The notes under the pieces are model-generated. The model had not been told where the DNA came from. It saw only the letters and a program-made list of their open reading frames with translations, and did no database searches. Both the position numbers and the translations under genes were made by a program. A stretch of DNA of 64,000 bases from Diphasiastrum complanatum. Lineage: Eukaryota; Streptophyta; Lycopodiopsida; Lycopodiales; Lycopodiaceae. The stretch lies in the NCBI GenBank assembly GCA_029204225.1, contig MU831850.1, positions 36,608-100,607 on the forward strand. Direction: 5' to 3'. Below, one piece after another: positions 1 to 10,496 of this stretch (position 1 is the stretch's first letter; each line of letters begins with the position of its first letter).

Positions 1-33
1 ATGAATTTTTTTCACTTTTTTTTTTTCGCTCCG

Positions 34-198
34 CATATCGCACTTGTGCGCCTCCTTCACAATCGATATTCTGCCTACTGCCTTCCATGCGCACAAGTCT
101 GATACATTTGCCTACGTGTCTCCTCATATCAGACTTGTGCGCCTCTCTTCTATACTAATCTATCTCTCTGATATTCGGCTCGCACAAGTCCGATATAT
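34..198. repeat. Alternating inverted motif array (four copies)
   Basis: A motif close to ATATCAGACTTGTGCG occurs four times in alternating orientation: forward at 34-52, reverse at 89-104, forward at 125-143, reverse at 181-196. Neighbouring copies can pair as hairpins. The array ends about 70 bases before the ATG of the histone-like sequence at 269, so it could be a promoter element, a transposon subterminal repeat, or chance structure. No flanking target-site duplication was found. Confidence 0.6.
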
Positions 199-268
199 CG
201 TAACTTCTTTCCATACATATCGGTCCTCTATGAGGGCTTCATAATCCTTCCCTGCCTAGTACACTTCC

Positions 269-856
269 ATGGATAGGAGAAAGCAGACAAGGTGGGATTC
301 TCGTCCTCAGTTCGCACGATTGCCATTACACCTCCCGCTAGACCTAGAACGCACAACCGCAGCAGGTGGCTCTCTAAAATATGTAAGTATCAGAAATCAA
401 CCGCTCTATTAATTCCCAGAGCTCCATTCTACTGTGCCGTCCAAAACATAATTATAAATGATCTCGGACAGCTCGTTAGATTCACACCCACTGCTCTTCA
501 GTTCCTTCAGGAAGCTACTGAAGACTATATGAACCTTTTTTTTTGAAGATTCATTTTTGCTTGCAATTCATTCCAAGAGAGTCACCATAATGCCCAAGGA
601 CTTTCAACTACTGATGATAATGAGGGAGAGATTTTGCAAGTTACACGTATCTCAGCCTGCTGCTCCCAGACATGTTCCTCTAGATAGGACTGATCTTCCT
701 ACCAAGCGTCCTAGGAAGCAGGCAGCCCCCAAGAGAGCTGCGAAGAAAATAAGGAGGGTAGAAACCACAAAATCTGCGAAGCCTAACTCGGAACCAATCT
801 CAGAATTGCAGCTAAAAAAAATTCAATCTTATTTTGTAGTGACCATTGGAGTTTAA
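269..856 (+). pseudogene. Histone H3 / CENH3-like sequence, frameshifted, with C-terminal extension
   Basis: Three frame segments together resemble a histone H3. The ATG at 269 opens MDRRKQT, like the H3 start MARTKQT. A second frame, from about 330, carries CKYQKSTALLIPRAPF (compare H3 RKYQKSTELLIRKLPF), then LVRFTPTALQFLQEATEDY. After a run of nine T at 536-544 a third frame continues EDSFLLAIHSKRVTIMPKDF, matching H3 helix 2, loop 2 and helix 3. The LLIP motif, the one-residue-longer loop 1 and the KDF motif are more like CENH3; the KQT tail and RVTIMPKD are like canonical H3. No intron interrupts the histone fold. After the fold, about 60 residues follow that canonical H3 lacks, including a Lys/Arg-rich stretch (KRPRKQAAPKRAAKK). 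The homopolymer frameshift could be a sequencing error, but the N-terminal shift makes a processed pseudogene or a decayed variant more likely. Confidence 0.75.
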
Positions 857-1463
857 ACTTGATCTCTTTTAAGAGATCTGTAGATAATAACATTGAAGGT
901 TTTTGTGTCAAGATGAACTCGGCGATAAATACACATAAGGATGTAGATATATACCTTCCATATTTAAGTAAATATATTCCAACATATATTCCCCATTCCA
1001 TGGACTGACAGATCGTTAGTTTGGAGGTAAATTATGTCTTTCTTAACAACATTTTGAAATCAGTATTCTAATGTATTTGTTTCATTCTAATTCATCTTGT
1101 TTCATAATTGATTTCTTGTGTGCTGAATTTTTTTGGAGTCACTCCAGCAAAATGATTTATTCAGTTGTGTGTGGTACACATTATACAATGCAAAGTTATT
1201 TTTTGAGTGGTTCAACCTTTAGAAAGATGTTGGTATTCCTAAGGTAATAAATTCTGTTTATTCTTATTTTTGGAATCATGATTAGTTTTTTATTTTGTTG
1301 ATGTTTTTAGCCATTACTAACACATGAATGTTCTATCTTGCAGTTTACACTTCTTGAGTACACATCAAGCCAGGTGTACAGATTTAGACAAGAAATTATC
1401 CTGAGCATATTGGCTAGGGCAAGGCTTCAGCCTCCCGTTGTTGATGATCGTGCAAAGGATGAT
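839..1463 (+). pseudogene. Exon-like fragments resembling a Ulp1/C48 cysteine protease
   Basis: Three splice-bounded pieces read in one direction. The first follows TTTTGTAG at 831-838 and begins DHWSLNLIS, like the His-Trp segment of C48 proteases. The second follows CCAG near 1149 and reads QNDLFSC, then YTLYNAKLFFEWF, like the Gln/Cys active-site segment (PQQ...DCG...YVLY). It has one in-frame stop and ends before GTAATA. The third, 1344-1463, lies between TTGCAG and GTAATT and reads RFRQEIILSILARARL. The Gly after the active-site Cys is not preserved and no clear catalytic Asp was found. The assignment rests on short motifs only. The pieces could be a captured or transposon-borne Ulp1 fragment, and their link to the upstream histone-like sequence is unproven. 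Confidence 0.35.
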
Positions 1464-1937
1464 GTAATTATACTAAATAAAAATTAGAACAAATACAGAT
1501 ATCATAGAACAGAAATAGATTGCACATGTATAGAATTCATAGAAAAATATACGTTGATATATCAAATGCTCCATTTTATGAATTTGGGAGTACAAAATAC
1601 ATGTACTGATGCCCAACTTGGGCTTTTATTTATTGAATGAAAGAGTGTATACATCGATTTTTACTAAAGTTTATTTGATCTATCGTTCTCCCACAATGGT
1701 GATTGTTGTAGGTAGATCTTTGGAGCACGTTATCAGCTCCTGTCTTTTTAGCATCTGTGACATGACAAATATTAGTGAATGTGCAATTGTAAATGATGAC
1801 ATTTTCAATTATTTTGTTCTATTTTGAAATGGCAATAAACATAAAGTACTTACGAGTCTTCCGTTGATGATAAATCTGAAATATGTTGGTAGATTGGTTT
1901 GTAATAGCATGAGCTCTGTTATGATAAAATCAAGCTT
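1464..1937. other. No recognisable gene
   Basis: AT-rich sequence between the exon-like fragments and the minus-strand ORF. Only short chance ORFs are present. No repeat, RNA gene or transposon end was recognised. Confidence 0.5.
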
Positions 1938-2675
1938 CTAATGCTCTTCCACCTCAACCATAGTCAAATATTCCTCATTGTAGATAATGCTTATCTTCAT
2001 TCGATTTGTGTGACCATTTAGTTCAAAGTCTTGATCCAGTGGTAGCCATGTACCTTCAATTTTCTTGTATCTTTGGTAGCTAAATGTGAGACTGAGCATT
2101 TGTTTTTTTATATGATAACGAAAGATCATTGAAGACTTTTTAATCCTGCATTCTATGTCATTATTTGTTTTACTATCCCAGCCTTGATCCATGAGATCTG
2201 ACAAAGTCTCGTCTGATAAATCCTTGCAAACAAATAAAGTTGGTGTCCTACGAACACTAGCACTAGGGAAAAAATCAACAAATATATGTAATAAGATAAA
2301 CCAACTTAGGTGAACAATTTTCGAGCCTGTGCTTATCTTTATAGCATTTCTAATATCAATGAGTAGCTTGCATCTCAAGGATTCAAAAACAATACTGTCA
2401 GGAGTAGGCCACTCATCACTTTGAAAACTGGACAATGGAATTGCTTCGAGCTTGCCAAAACCTCCATATGTTTGTGGCGTATATAAAGATTCATAAAAAT
2501 AGATACCACAATCTGCAAGTTCCTTTAGACTTCTTCCTCTGTATTGCAGCTTTCCAACATCAGAGTGAATCACGTCTAATATTCCTGCAAGTGATTCAGC
2601 GGGCTCTGTTTTTTTGTTTAGCTTCTGCTGCCATTTTCTCAAGGTTGTCAAAATATTTGACTTGTGTTTTTTCAC
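1938..2675 (-). CDS. Unrecognised 245-codon ORF with a chimeric N-terminus
   Basis: An uninterrupted minus-strand reading frame in otherwise decayed sequence. Its first 25 or so codons lie in the 3' end of a Gypsy gag relic but in a different frame from gag, so the N-terminal residues are probably not meaningful. From about 2604 downward the DNA no longer matches gag and the ORF reads AGILDVIHSDVGKLQYRGRS and onward to a C-terminal EVEEH. A short resemblance of GKLQYRGRSLKELAD to the start of citrate synthases (GxLxYRGxxxxELA) does not continue, so I do not use it. There is no signal peptide or membrane segment beyond one hydrophobic patch (WFILLHIFVDFF). It may be an exon of a captured host gene or a chance ORF. 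Function unknown. Confidence 0.35.
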   Translation of the reverse strand: MKKHKSNILTTLRKWQQKLNKKTEPAESLAGILDVIHSDVGKLQYRGRSLKELADCGIYFYESLYTPQTYGGFGKLEAIPLSSFQSDEWPTPDSIVFESLRCKLLIDIRNAIKISTGSKIVHLSWFILLHIFVDFFPSASVRRTPTLFVCKDLSDETLSDLMDQGWDSKTNNDIECRIKKSSMIFRYHIKKQMLSLTFSYQRYKKIEGTWLPLDQDFELNGHTNRMKISIIYNEEYLTMVEVEEH

Positions 2676-3370
2676 AAACTCGTTCTTTTATTTTTTCTGG
2701 TTTGGGCACTAATGGATTAGCCTGAAATTGCCAATGGATGCCACTACTATGGAATCATAAGTTGTCACGACTTGTACGACGTCATCAAAAGCCTGAAGCG
2801 CATTTATGTTACATTCGTTCTAATAATCTGCTGTCAAACCTAGGATAAATTGCTAGAGAGCTAGTTTTGAATCGAATGATGAATTTTGGTCCATAAATCC
2901 ATGAACTCTTGGAGATAAGAGTCTAAACTCTTTGTCATCATCTTGCAATTTATGGATCTACGGTAATAATCTGAATCGTCCACAACCACAAAATATTTTT
3001 TGAAAACTTCTAAATTTTTTTCCATGTTGTAGGTTTCGATTGCAAGTCCTGCCCATCACAACAAACACTTTCCACAAAAACAAATCTCTTCAAAAATTTT
3101 GTGTAGACTGAAATAACTGATTCATTTGGTCAACCAATCCTCTATTACCTTAGGCCTTTTCTCTTTCTTCTCTCCTGAATGTGGTTTTGGCTAAAATCCC
3201 GAATTCGGTGAAGACAATGTCTTAACTTGATTCAACAACACTTCCATTTGTTGATCCCGTAGATTATTCTGAATGTTCATTTCATTAAGTGTCGCACCCA
3301 ACTGTTGGAAAATCTACAAATAGGTCAGCATGGATAATGTTCCCTCAACACTTGTGTTATCTTCAACCAT
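2604..3370 (-). pseudogene. Decayed Gypsy gag, related to the 36 kb element
   Basis: Read on the minus strand from the ATG at 3370, the sequence gives [18 protein letters not shown] and then SGEKKEKRPK, nearly the same as the gag of the forward element at 36116 ([18 protein letters not shown]). The match continues through the capsid-like region to KYFDNLEKMAAE (36 kb copy: [12 protein letters not shown]) at about 2610. Several stops and indels break the frame. The leader upstream of the ATG also matches the 36 kb element up to 3478, where a Copia element is inserted. This is an old, dead copy of the same chromovirus lineage. Confidence 0.85.
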
Positions 3371-3482
3371 TATTGACTACCTGAAATGAAAAATTGCTTA
3401 TATTAGCTAACCAATCTAAAATATTCAACCAAAAGTGAAAGGCATTGTGACCTTATAAACTGATTGATTACATTTTAGTAAG

Positions 3483-3760
3483 AGTTCAAATTCATTCTAA
3501 ACAAAATCGCAGATCATGAAACACAAGAACATCCACATAGAAAGCACTCTCCCACTCCAAGCTCACATAACAAATGTATTTTAAAAAAAAACAAGGTCCA
3601 CTAAACATATAGTTTCTTCTTTGGAAACCCATGCATGGCCTAGGTTGTCGTTGACGAGATGTGTGTCCCGTTGACTTACCTCATGGTGAGGCCAACTAGT
3701 CCTAATCCACTGATTGGACCCATAGTACAAGAACACATTAGTTATACTTCTATTCTAACT
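3483..3760 (-). repeat. 3' LTR of the Copia element
   Basis: This is a direct repeat of 6155-6437, recognised by the shared segments CCACTCCAAGCTCACATA, TAGTTTCTTCTTTGG and CCCATGCATGGCC. The termini read AGTTAGAATA...TTGAACT on the minus strand, an AG...CT end rather than the usual TG...CA. Confidence 0.88.
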
Positions 3761-3831
3761 CTCTCCTTAGAACTAGAATCTACTTTGCATACACTCATGT
3801 ACATAGCATCAAAGTGAACAAATTTCAAATA

Positions 3832-4059
3832 TCAAAGTTTTGATCTAAACTTATCAAACTTCTGTCTAATGAGTGGCTTAGTGAAAATGTCAGCTAATTG
3901 TTCATCTATGCTACAATGAACAATATTTATTTCTGTACTTAGCAGTCTCTCATGTATAAAGTGATAGTGAATCTCGATGTGTTTGGTTCTTGTGTGAAAC
4001 ACTGGATTCTCATCTAGGATTAGCCTCAACCAAATGACTTCTGGTGTTACACTACACAT
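3832..4059 (-). pseudogene. Copia RNase H C-terminal fragment
   Basis: The 75 codons carry the Copia pol C-terminal signature: NPVFHTRTKHIEIHYHFIHE followed by EQLADIFTKPL. This is the end of the RNase H domain and lies just before the polypurine tract and 3' LTR, where it belongs. Upstream on the same strand the frame is broken. A short piece reading DSVASRHMIGN near 4430 is the protease start (an altered DSGASRHM). Everything between is lost. Confidence 0.85.
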
Positions 4060-4499
4060 TGTCTTATATCCTACTTATGTTGTGGATAAAAAAACTATAG
4101 TTTGCTTCTTACCATGTACCTCTTTCAACCAATTAGAGTAGGTCCTAATTCGACCTTATCAACTTGCCTAAGTTGCTAAAAGTAGTAAATCCACTATTCT
4201 TAGGCCTTATTAGCTTTATAAAGTCTATCTCTGAGATAAAAATGCATATTGGCCTCAAAATTGCCAAATAAACTCAACTTGGCTAAACTAATCTAGATGA
4301 TATTTTTCATAGGTATTGGATGAAAACATTGCCTATCCGCTTGATCTTGTAAATGTCACCATTTGCCTATGAAACATATGTTCCATTAAGCTATTGAACC
4401 AATCTGTATTACCTATCATATGTCTGGAGGCTACCGAGTCAATGTACCGAGCTTGATCCTCTTGATTCGATGACAATGCTAATATAAAGTTGCTAGAGT

Positions 4500-5390
4500 C
4501 TTCACTTCACCTTTATCGACAAGGTTACCTGCTTGCTTTGGTTTCTCCTTGCTTGACTTTGCCAAAAAATTTCATCATTCACTCTTCCAATGGCCTTTCT
4601 TGTTGCAATAGAAGCATTTGTTTTTCTTCTTGGTCCTGTTGGATGATCTTTCTTCCTCATGACCCTTGGCATATTAATGTTTAGTCTTTTTCTTGCCCTT
4701 GCCCTTGCCTTGTTTTTAGAGTGCCGCAAGTGCCTGATCATCAGTGTTTTGACGACGATCTTTCACCATTTCCCGTAGTTGTTGTTCCTGCATTAAGATC
4801 CTTGTGAACTCGTCAAAGGTTGGTAGTCTTTCTCTTGATGCCATCCCGCTCACAAACATTTGATAGGTATCTGCAATGCCGCGTAATGAGGTGTGCACCA
4901 ACTTGGCATCACGTATATGCACTCGCCTATGGAGTGCAGCTTGTCCCTTATTGCCTTGATTTTGGTCATATAAGTTTGAATGTGCTCCTGATGGAGGCAC
5001 TATTCAATTTTGACTTCAAAAACATAATTCTTGATGGGTTTGAAGTTCAAACTGCTCTTTTAGTAGATCCCAAGCTTGTCTTGTGTCGCATCATCACTTC
5101 ACCGATAGATTAATGGAGGTCAACGCCCTTCTCGTCTTCATGTCGAACACTTTCATGTTCACTTCATTTGGCGGTCTTCTCACATCGCCTGTGACTACAT
5201 CCCATATCTCTTTCTCTATCAAAATGTTTTTTTATTCACTCTTCAAGCAATTTTGGGCCTTGGGTCCTTTCAAACTGAAAATTTTTAACGAAGTTGAAGG
5301 CTGTTTTTCTCTTCAAGGCACTTTGGGTCCCTTCAAGTTAATCTTGGCCATTCAAACTAGAGAACCCCATCTAATCCACCAAATCAACAT
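4500..5390 (-). pseudogene. Copia gag (UBN2-type) with zinc knuckle, frameshifted
   Basis: The minus strand encodes pieces of a Copia Gag in several frames. The N-terminal part reads KEIWDVVTGDVRRPP and then KVFDMKTRRALTSINLSV. The middle part, from 5000 to 4716, reads RDAKLVHTSLRGIADTYQMF and FDEFTRILMQEQQLREM, typical of the UBN2 capsid-like domain. Near 4600 a zinc knuckle of CFYCNKKGHW type is recognisable in another frame. Several frameshifts and stops break it. It follows the 5' LTR and primer site in the expected order. Confidence 0.8.
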
Positions 5391-6140
5391 TAAATCATGA
5401 CCATCGATGAATGTGGGTTCCAATCTTGTGTTTGAGAGTGAATTTGAGCATTGAAATGGACACTTAGAACATTGTAACATTGTTTTACACTACATCTTCT
5501 TCAAGTGAGTGCACAAACTCTCTCCTATGCTTGTGGCTGCCCTCCACTCCTTCCTTTGTCTTGATCTCAGTCAATTTTTGAGCACTTTCAATGTCGTTCG
5601 AGGCCTAGACCGAGGCCGCCCTACCTATTATGAGTATATAGAGCATTAAATTGCCAAAAAATGTGGAGAAACAATGAGATAAACCCAACTTGAGAAAGAG
5701 GTTTTTTTCATTTTTAAAAATCTTTTTTTTACAAAAAACTGCCGGGTTCTTTCAAAATTGACAATTCTCTAACAGAAAGTTCAGACTTTCTTCATAGCTA
5801 TTGAGTGGGCTAGAACGGATGCTATCCTGTCCTTACGACATCCAATACTGTGCATGTACTGTAAAGTTATTGTCAATTTTGCAAAAAAATTGTAATCCTC
5901 GCCCAATTGTTTTCACAAGCTAACTAAAAAATTCTCAAATTTTGCTTGTTTTTGACACTGTTTGTTGCTATGCACATGCTGAGGATCCCTGTACTGAGCT
6001 TGCAACTTCCGTATGCCTGAAGCAATGCACCTGTGCTTTACTTTTTGCTTTCTAAGTGTTGTAAACCCCGAACTCTAGGAAAAACTATTCTCCTAAAGCT
6101 CTCTTCAATGGCTATTTTGTATTGTGCACACTCCCTATAC

Positions 6141-6154
6141 GGGCTCTAATACCA
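6141..6154 (-). other. Primer binding site (tRNA-iMet)
   Basis: Minus strand TGGTATTAGAGCCC, one mismatch from the usual initiator tRNA-Met complement TGGTATCAGAGC. It abuts the LTR end AACT with no spacer. Confidence 0.85.
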
Positions 6155-6437
6155 AGTTAAAATTTGTTCTAAATAGAATCACTAATCATGAAACATAGTA
6201 ACATCCACACAGAAAGCACTCTCTCACTCCAAGCTCACATAGCAACTATAGTTTCTAATAAAAATAGTACAATAATGTATATATTATAGTTTCTTCTTTG
6301 GCAACCCATGCATGGCCCAGGTTGTCTTTGATAGGACGCGTGTCCCGTCGACATGCCTTGTGGTGAGGCCAACTGGTTCTAATCCACCGATTGGACCTAC
6401 AGTACAATAACATAGTAGTTCTACTTTTATTCTAACT
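6155..6437 (-). repeat. 5' LTR of the Copia element
   Basis: Direct repeat of 3483-3760. It begins AGTTAGAATA and ends TTTTAACT on the minus strand, giving a short inverted terminal repeat AGTTA/TAACT. It is followed outward by the target duplication GTAAG. Confidence 0.88.
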
Positions 6438-6442
6438 GTAAG

Positions 6443-9381
6443 GTCATTTACTTTATAAGCTAATGCCGTTTTAATCAAGAACCGATAGATTTGGACAATT
6501 TCAAAACTTTTACAGGCCTTTCAAAAACTTACGTAACTAAGATTTTCGACCTCCGATCAATATGGATCTGAATTGTGAAAATTAATTTCAACCATTGATT
6601 TTCAGTTGTTTCATTACGAATCCATTTAAAACCGATTTTGAAACATCCGGCATGCATACAACTTAACATGTAGTGATTTAATGAAAAATCAAATTTTTAC
6701 GTAAATTGCCTATATAAATTGGAAAAACTCTGTTCGAACTGCTTCTATGGAAATTATATCCAAGCATGAAATTCCACTACAACAACACTTAATACCATGT
6801 CCATAGAGATGCAAAGTGATTCCAAAAAAGTCTTTTCGTTGTGGATAAGTACACTATTGCTTCACATACTGACATGCAATCAAAACAATTTGAAAATTTT
6901 GCAAATTTTTGACTAAAATTTGCCACGAGCATAACTTTTGCTATAGGACATCAAATGGTCATCTTCAAGCATAGTACAGAAGGAGAGTGGGTAAGCAAGA
7001 TGATTGCAGATGTCAATCTGCCACTAGACTTCACACGTGTGGGTTGTAAATGACCAAAAAGACTGTATGATGGCACACTTTTTCAAGGGTGATTTCTCAA
7101 AAATCCTACTACAACCCTACATGAGTTCAATTGGAGGCTACAAGTACTGTTCTAAGGTTTATTAGAGAGCAATAGAAGCCTCTATCATGTCCAACAAACA
7201 TCCATAGACTCATATCCATCAAAAATTGCTTCTATGGAGGGCGTCATTAAGCTAGACTTCGAGAGATTAGTGCCTAAGCCTCCCATTACCAAATTGGGTG
7301 CATGAGGGCTCAAATTAGAGGCAATACTACCTATCTTTCAGATTGTATACATGTTCATAGGTTTTCGATCCACCTCAAAGAGTTACTCATGCTAAAAAAT
7401 TCCTACAAAACTTGTTCATAGACTCTAGACATCCTAATCTAATTCTCATGTCGCTCATCAAATTCTTTGTTGCACATTATATCGAACTATATAGTATTTA
7501 ATGCCCAGTCATAGACCTTATTTGATTCTTTATCTCAAATGTTATGACTCAATTATGTTTCTGTTCAATGTAATCAAATTATTTGTTTTGCCATATGTTG
7601 TTATTGCAATCACCACCATTTCCATCCTATTCAATTCCATCCCATTCATTTTTTCCCCTTTGCATTACGAGATTTTATAATTCATATGAGACACTTACTA
7701 GTGTTGGTCTTGCAAATCTTTAACTCTCTTCATCTTCCATAGTAGATTTTGATTCAGTACAATTTCACATCACCTTGAAGAGTTATATTTATCATCACCT
7801 TTTTATGTCAAAAAATGATTGGTTGTAAACAGAAAGTTTGTGTATATATTACTTGAAATCTCAATTTCCGACTACTAGCATACATAAATAGTAAATCTAA
7901 TGTCTTGATACACATATGACCTTTTGCTCCATCAAATGATTTGAGGCCAAGTCACAAGCTAAACATATCGTCTTAGTTTTAGTTAGCATAATGTTGAAGT
8001 GAGCAAGCAAGCTGAAGTAGCACCTCTCAAAAAGAACTAAACGAGGAGGATGTCACATATATGGAAGGAATTGCAGTGATGATCCTTGGAGCTTTCAAAG
8101 ATTGCTTGTTATTTGTTGAAGCAAGGTGACTCACAGATCTAGCAGCTACTATAACAAAGATCCTTTAAAGTATTGGGGATTTATCAATGCTCTTTAAAGC
8201 AAGAAGATCACATGACCTCCCTACTTCTAGATGAATTCTAAAAAATATTTAGTACCTATATGTGACTTGATACTTCCTAGATCAAAATATGTAGACATGT
8301 TGGCTCAACCATGTCAACCAAGACAATTGAAGCTTCCCTCGTGTAGAGACCTCAAAATTATCAAATTACAAACTTACAAATTCCACCACTACTTGTGTCC
8401 TTGCATGAAAAGGGTCCCATAGTCTCTTTCTATCCCATTTTGAGAAGTAACGAAGGAACTTTCAACCTTGTGTCACCATTTTTGAAATTGGCAATAAACC
8501 TATCCTCAAGTTAGGTGTTGGTGTATCTCAAGGAATTGAAACGTACTTGTATCTCACTAAAAACTTTCAATCAACTTTTGCCAGTCCTCCTGAATATTCT
8601 TCATATAATATTTTACTATTAGTAATTCAGACGAAGGTTAGTTCCCAATAAAGATGTCTAGTGAAGGTTTTGAGTGATTTTGACTATTTTTGTGAAGGAA
8701 AGCTATATCTCTCACCAAAAATCTCAATATCTCTATGTTAAACTTCATCAAACCTTCACCAATTTTATTCAGTATTCTAAATATAGTATTTTACCATTTG
8801 AGAAGTGGGCGAAGCTTAATTTCCATAGATTTATCCATTCTTGATCAACAAAGCTCATCCACAAATGGAATTTTTTCATCCAAAAAGGAGATTATTCATC
8901 CACATGGGGAGCACAACTCACTCACTAGGGAGATTTCATCCACATGGTAGCTCATCCACTATTGGAGATTGCCAATTTAGAAACTAGAAACAACAATGTA
9001 GCTTGAATGTATACAACATCTTTAACAAATAAAGTGTGAAAAATAGCCTATTTTGGCAAATCTAGCCATGTAGAATTTTGTGAATATTGTGTATAATTGG
9101 GTTCCACACATGGAAGACCAAGATGGCATGTGGCAACCCACTCCTGATGCAGGTTAGGTCAAGAGAGTTGGTCATGTCTATTTGGTGGTCATCCCTACTT
9201 TATAGGACCTACACCTAAGTTTAAGTTGAAATTGTGACCCCCTAGCTATCTACCAAGCATAAGTCTAGGATCTAGGCTAAGGTTTCATTTTAGGGCAAGA
9301 AGGGTGAGTTAACTTCCTTATTACATGCTGGGAATCCACCTAACTTCAAGAAGGAAGTCGAATTTGCTATGTATTCCAAGC
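6443..9381. other. No recognisable gene
   Basis: AT-rich DNA without a convincing coding frame on either strand. The first part should be the continuation of the old Gypsy leader into which the Copia inserted. The last few hundred bases probably hold the undetected start of the next LTR. A weak internal similarity exists between about 8540-8630 and 8710-8800. Confidence 0.45.
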
Positions 9382-9690
9382 TTTGGAGCTCATTGGCAAT
9401 CTCAAGCTAGTTCAGTATGTACATTGAGTTTTTGTGATCCAAATGAAACCAAATCAATTTCTACTTATTTCTTAGATTGAAGGCAATAATACAGCCTGTA
9501 GTACACACGTGTGGACTCGGATTTGGGTCTTTGATCTTGTTTATTGATTATCCATACTTGTTATGTGTCAAATTGCTAATCTAGATCAAGATTTATTGTC
9601 TAGTTTTTTTATGCATTGTTAAGCAAGCACATAATCTCTCTTGTGGATCTTCTCAGATCCATTTTTGGTCCTTAAAGTATTGTACTTTCA
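9382..9690 (+). repeat. 5' LTR, 3' part, of a second Copia element
   Basis: The segment repeats almost exactly at 11492-11800. It ends TGTACTTTCA just before a primer site, so it is the downstream part of a 5' LTR. The true LTR start lies further left and cannot be placed, because the 3' LTR copy is itself truncated. It contains ACACGTGT at 9505-9512. Confidence 0.8.
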
Positions 9691-9692
9691 CA

Positions 9693-9704
9693 TGGTATCA
9701 GAGC
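9693..9704 (+). other. Primer binding site (tRNA-iMet)
   Basis: Exact TGGTATCAGAGC, two bases after the LTR end. Sets the element orientation to plus. Confidence 0.85.
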
Positions 9705-10129
9705 CAAGTACAAGGGCTTTGATCTTAGATCCATTCAAATCCATTTTTAGTAGTTTTGTGTGCTAAAAACTAGTCCTGTGAGGGCGAGTTTGGTGCTAAG
9801 TTTTGGTGGTAGGAATTGATCCCAAATTTCTTTAGGATCAAAATCCGTACTTTTACCATGTGTGGGCACTTTTGAAACAACATTAGATGCCCTACATTCA
9901 TTTGTTCACTATAAATTCAATTTGTAAGATGTTGGTTTAATTTTTGGTGGAAATCCTAGGATAATCTACCAAGATCATTAGCCATTGTTTAGATTTGAAT
10001 TTTTTTCATGAAATCGAATTAATCTAGGCTGAGTTCAAGTCCTATTAAGGTTAAAAACAGGTCTTGAAAGTACACCAAGAAGGAAGAAAGAGATTAAGTC
10101 ATTTTTTTGTCCAAAAATAGCCAAAATTG

Positions 10130-10475
10130 GCAAGATTTGATTGTAGGTAGATTTCACATCATCTTATCTTCATTCCAAATTTGTGAGGGAGTGCTAGAAC
10201 TGAGATTATAAGTCCATTTGTTGGATTAGAAATCTAATTTGAGTGAAACACTACAATAAAGAGACCTTAGTGAGTTTCTAGAGACAATCAAATCCATTTC
10301 TTGGCAAGATTTGTTTGAAAGTAGTTTTCACTTCATCTTATCTTCATTATAGCTTTGTGAGGGAGTGATAGAATTGTGATTATAGGTCCATTTGTTGGAT
10401 TAGAAATCAAATTTGAGTGAAACACTGCAAGTGTGAGACCTTTGTGAGTTTCAAGTCAATCAAATCTATTTCTTG
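10130..10475 (+). repeat. 174 bp tandem duplication in the Copia leader
   Basis: The untranslated leader carries two copies of a 174 bp unit (10130-10303 and 10304-10475). Both contain CATTTGTTGGATTAGAAATC and end ATTTCTTG. The copies differ at many positions, so the duplication is not recent. It directly precedes the gag start. Confidence 0.8.
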
Positions 10476-10496
10476 TTTGTAGAAGTCACTAGTAAG

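Larger units (their letters stand above)
3483..6437 (-). mobile_element. Copia LTR element, internally deleted, TSD GTAAG
   Basis: A complete set of boundaries is visible on the minus strand: 5' LTR 6155-6437, primer site directly adjacent at 6141-6154, gag, a tiny RNase H remnant, polypurine tract CTAAGGAGAG (3761-3770), and 3' LTR 3483-3760. The 5 bp duplication GTAAG lies at 3478-3482 and 6438-6442. The LTRs differ at many sites and in length (278 and 283 bp), so the insertion is old. Integrase, reverse transcriptase and most of protease are missing, leaving a 2.95 kb element that could only have moved in trans. It sits in the leader of the Gypsy relic immediately to its left. Confidence 0.9.

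Noticed and set aside
2500-2604. Citrate synthase similarity in GKLQYRGRSLKELAD
   Set aside because: The match stops after about 15 residues and the following conserved blocks are absent.
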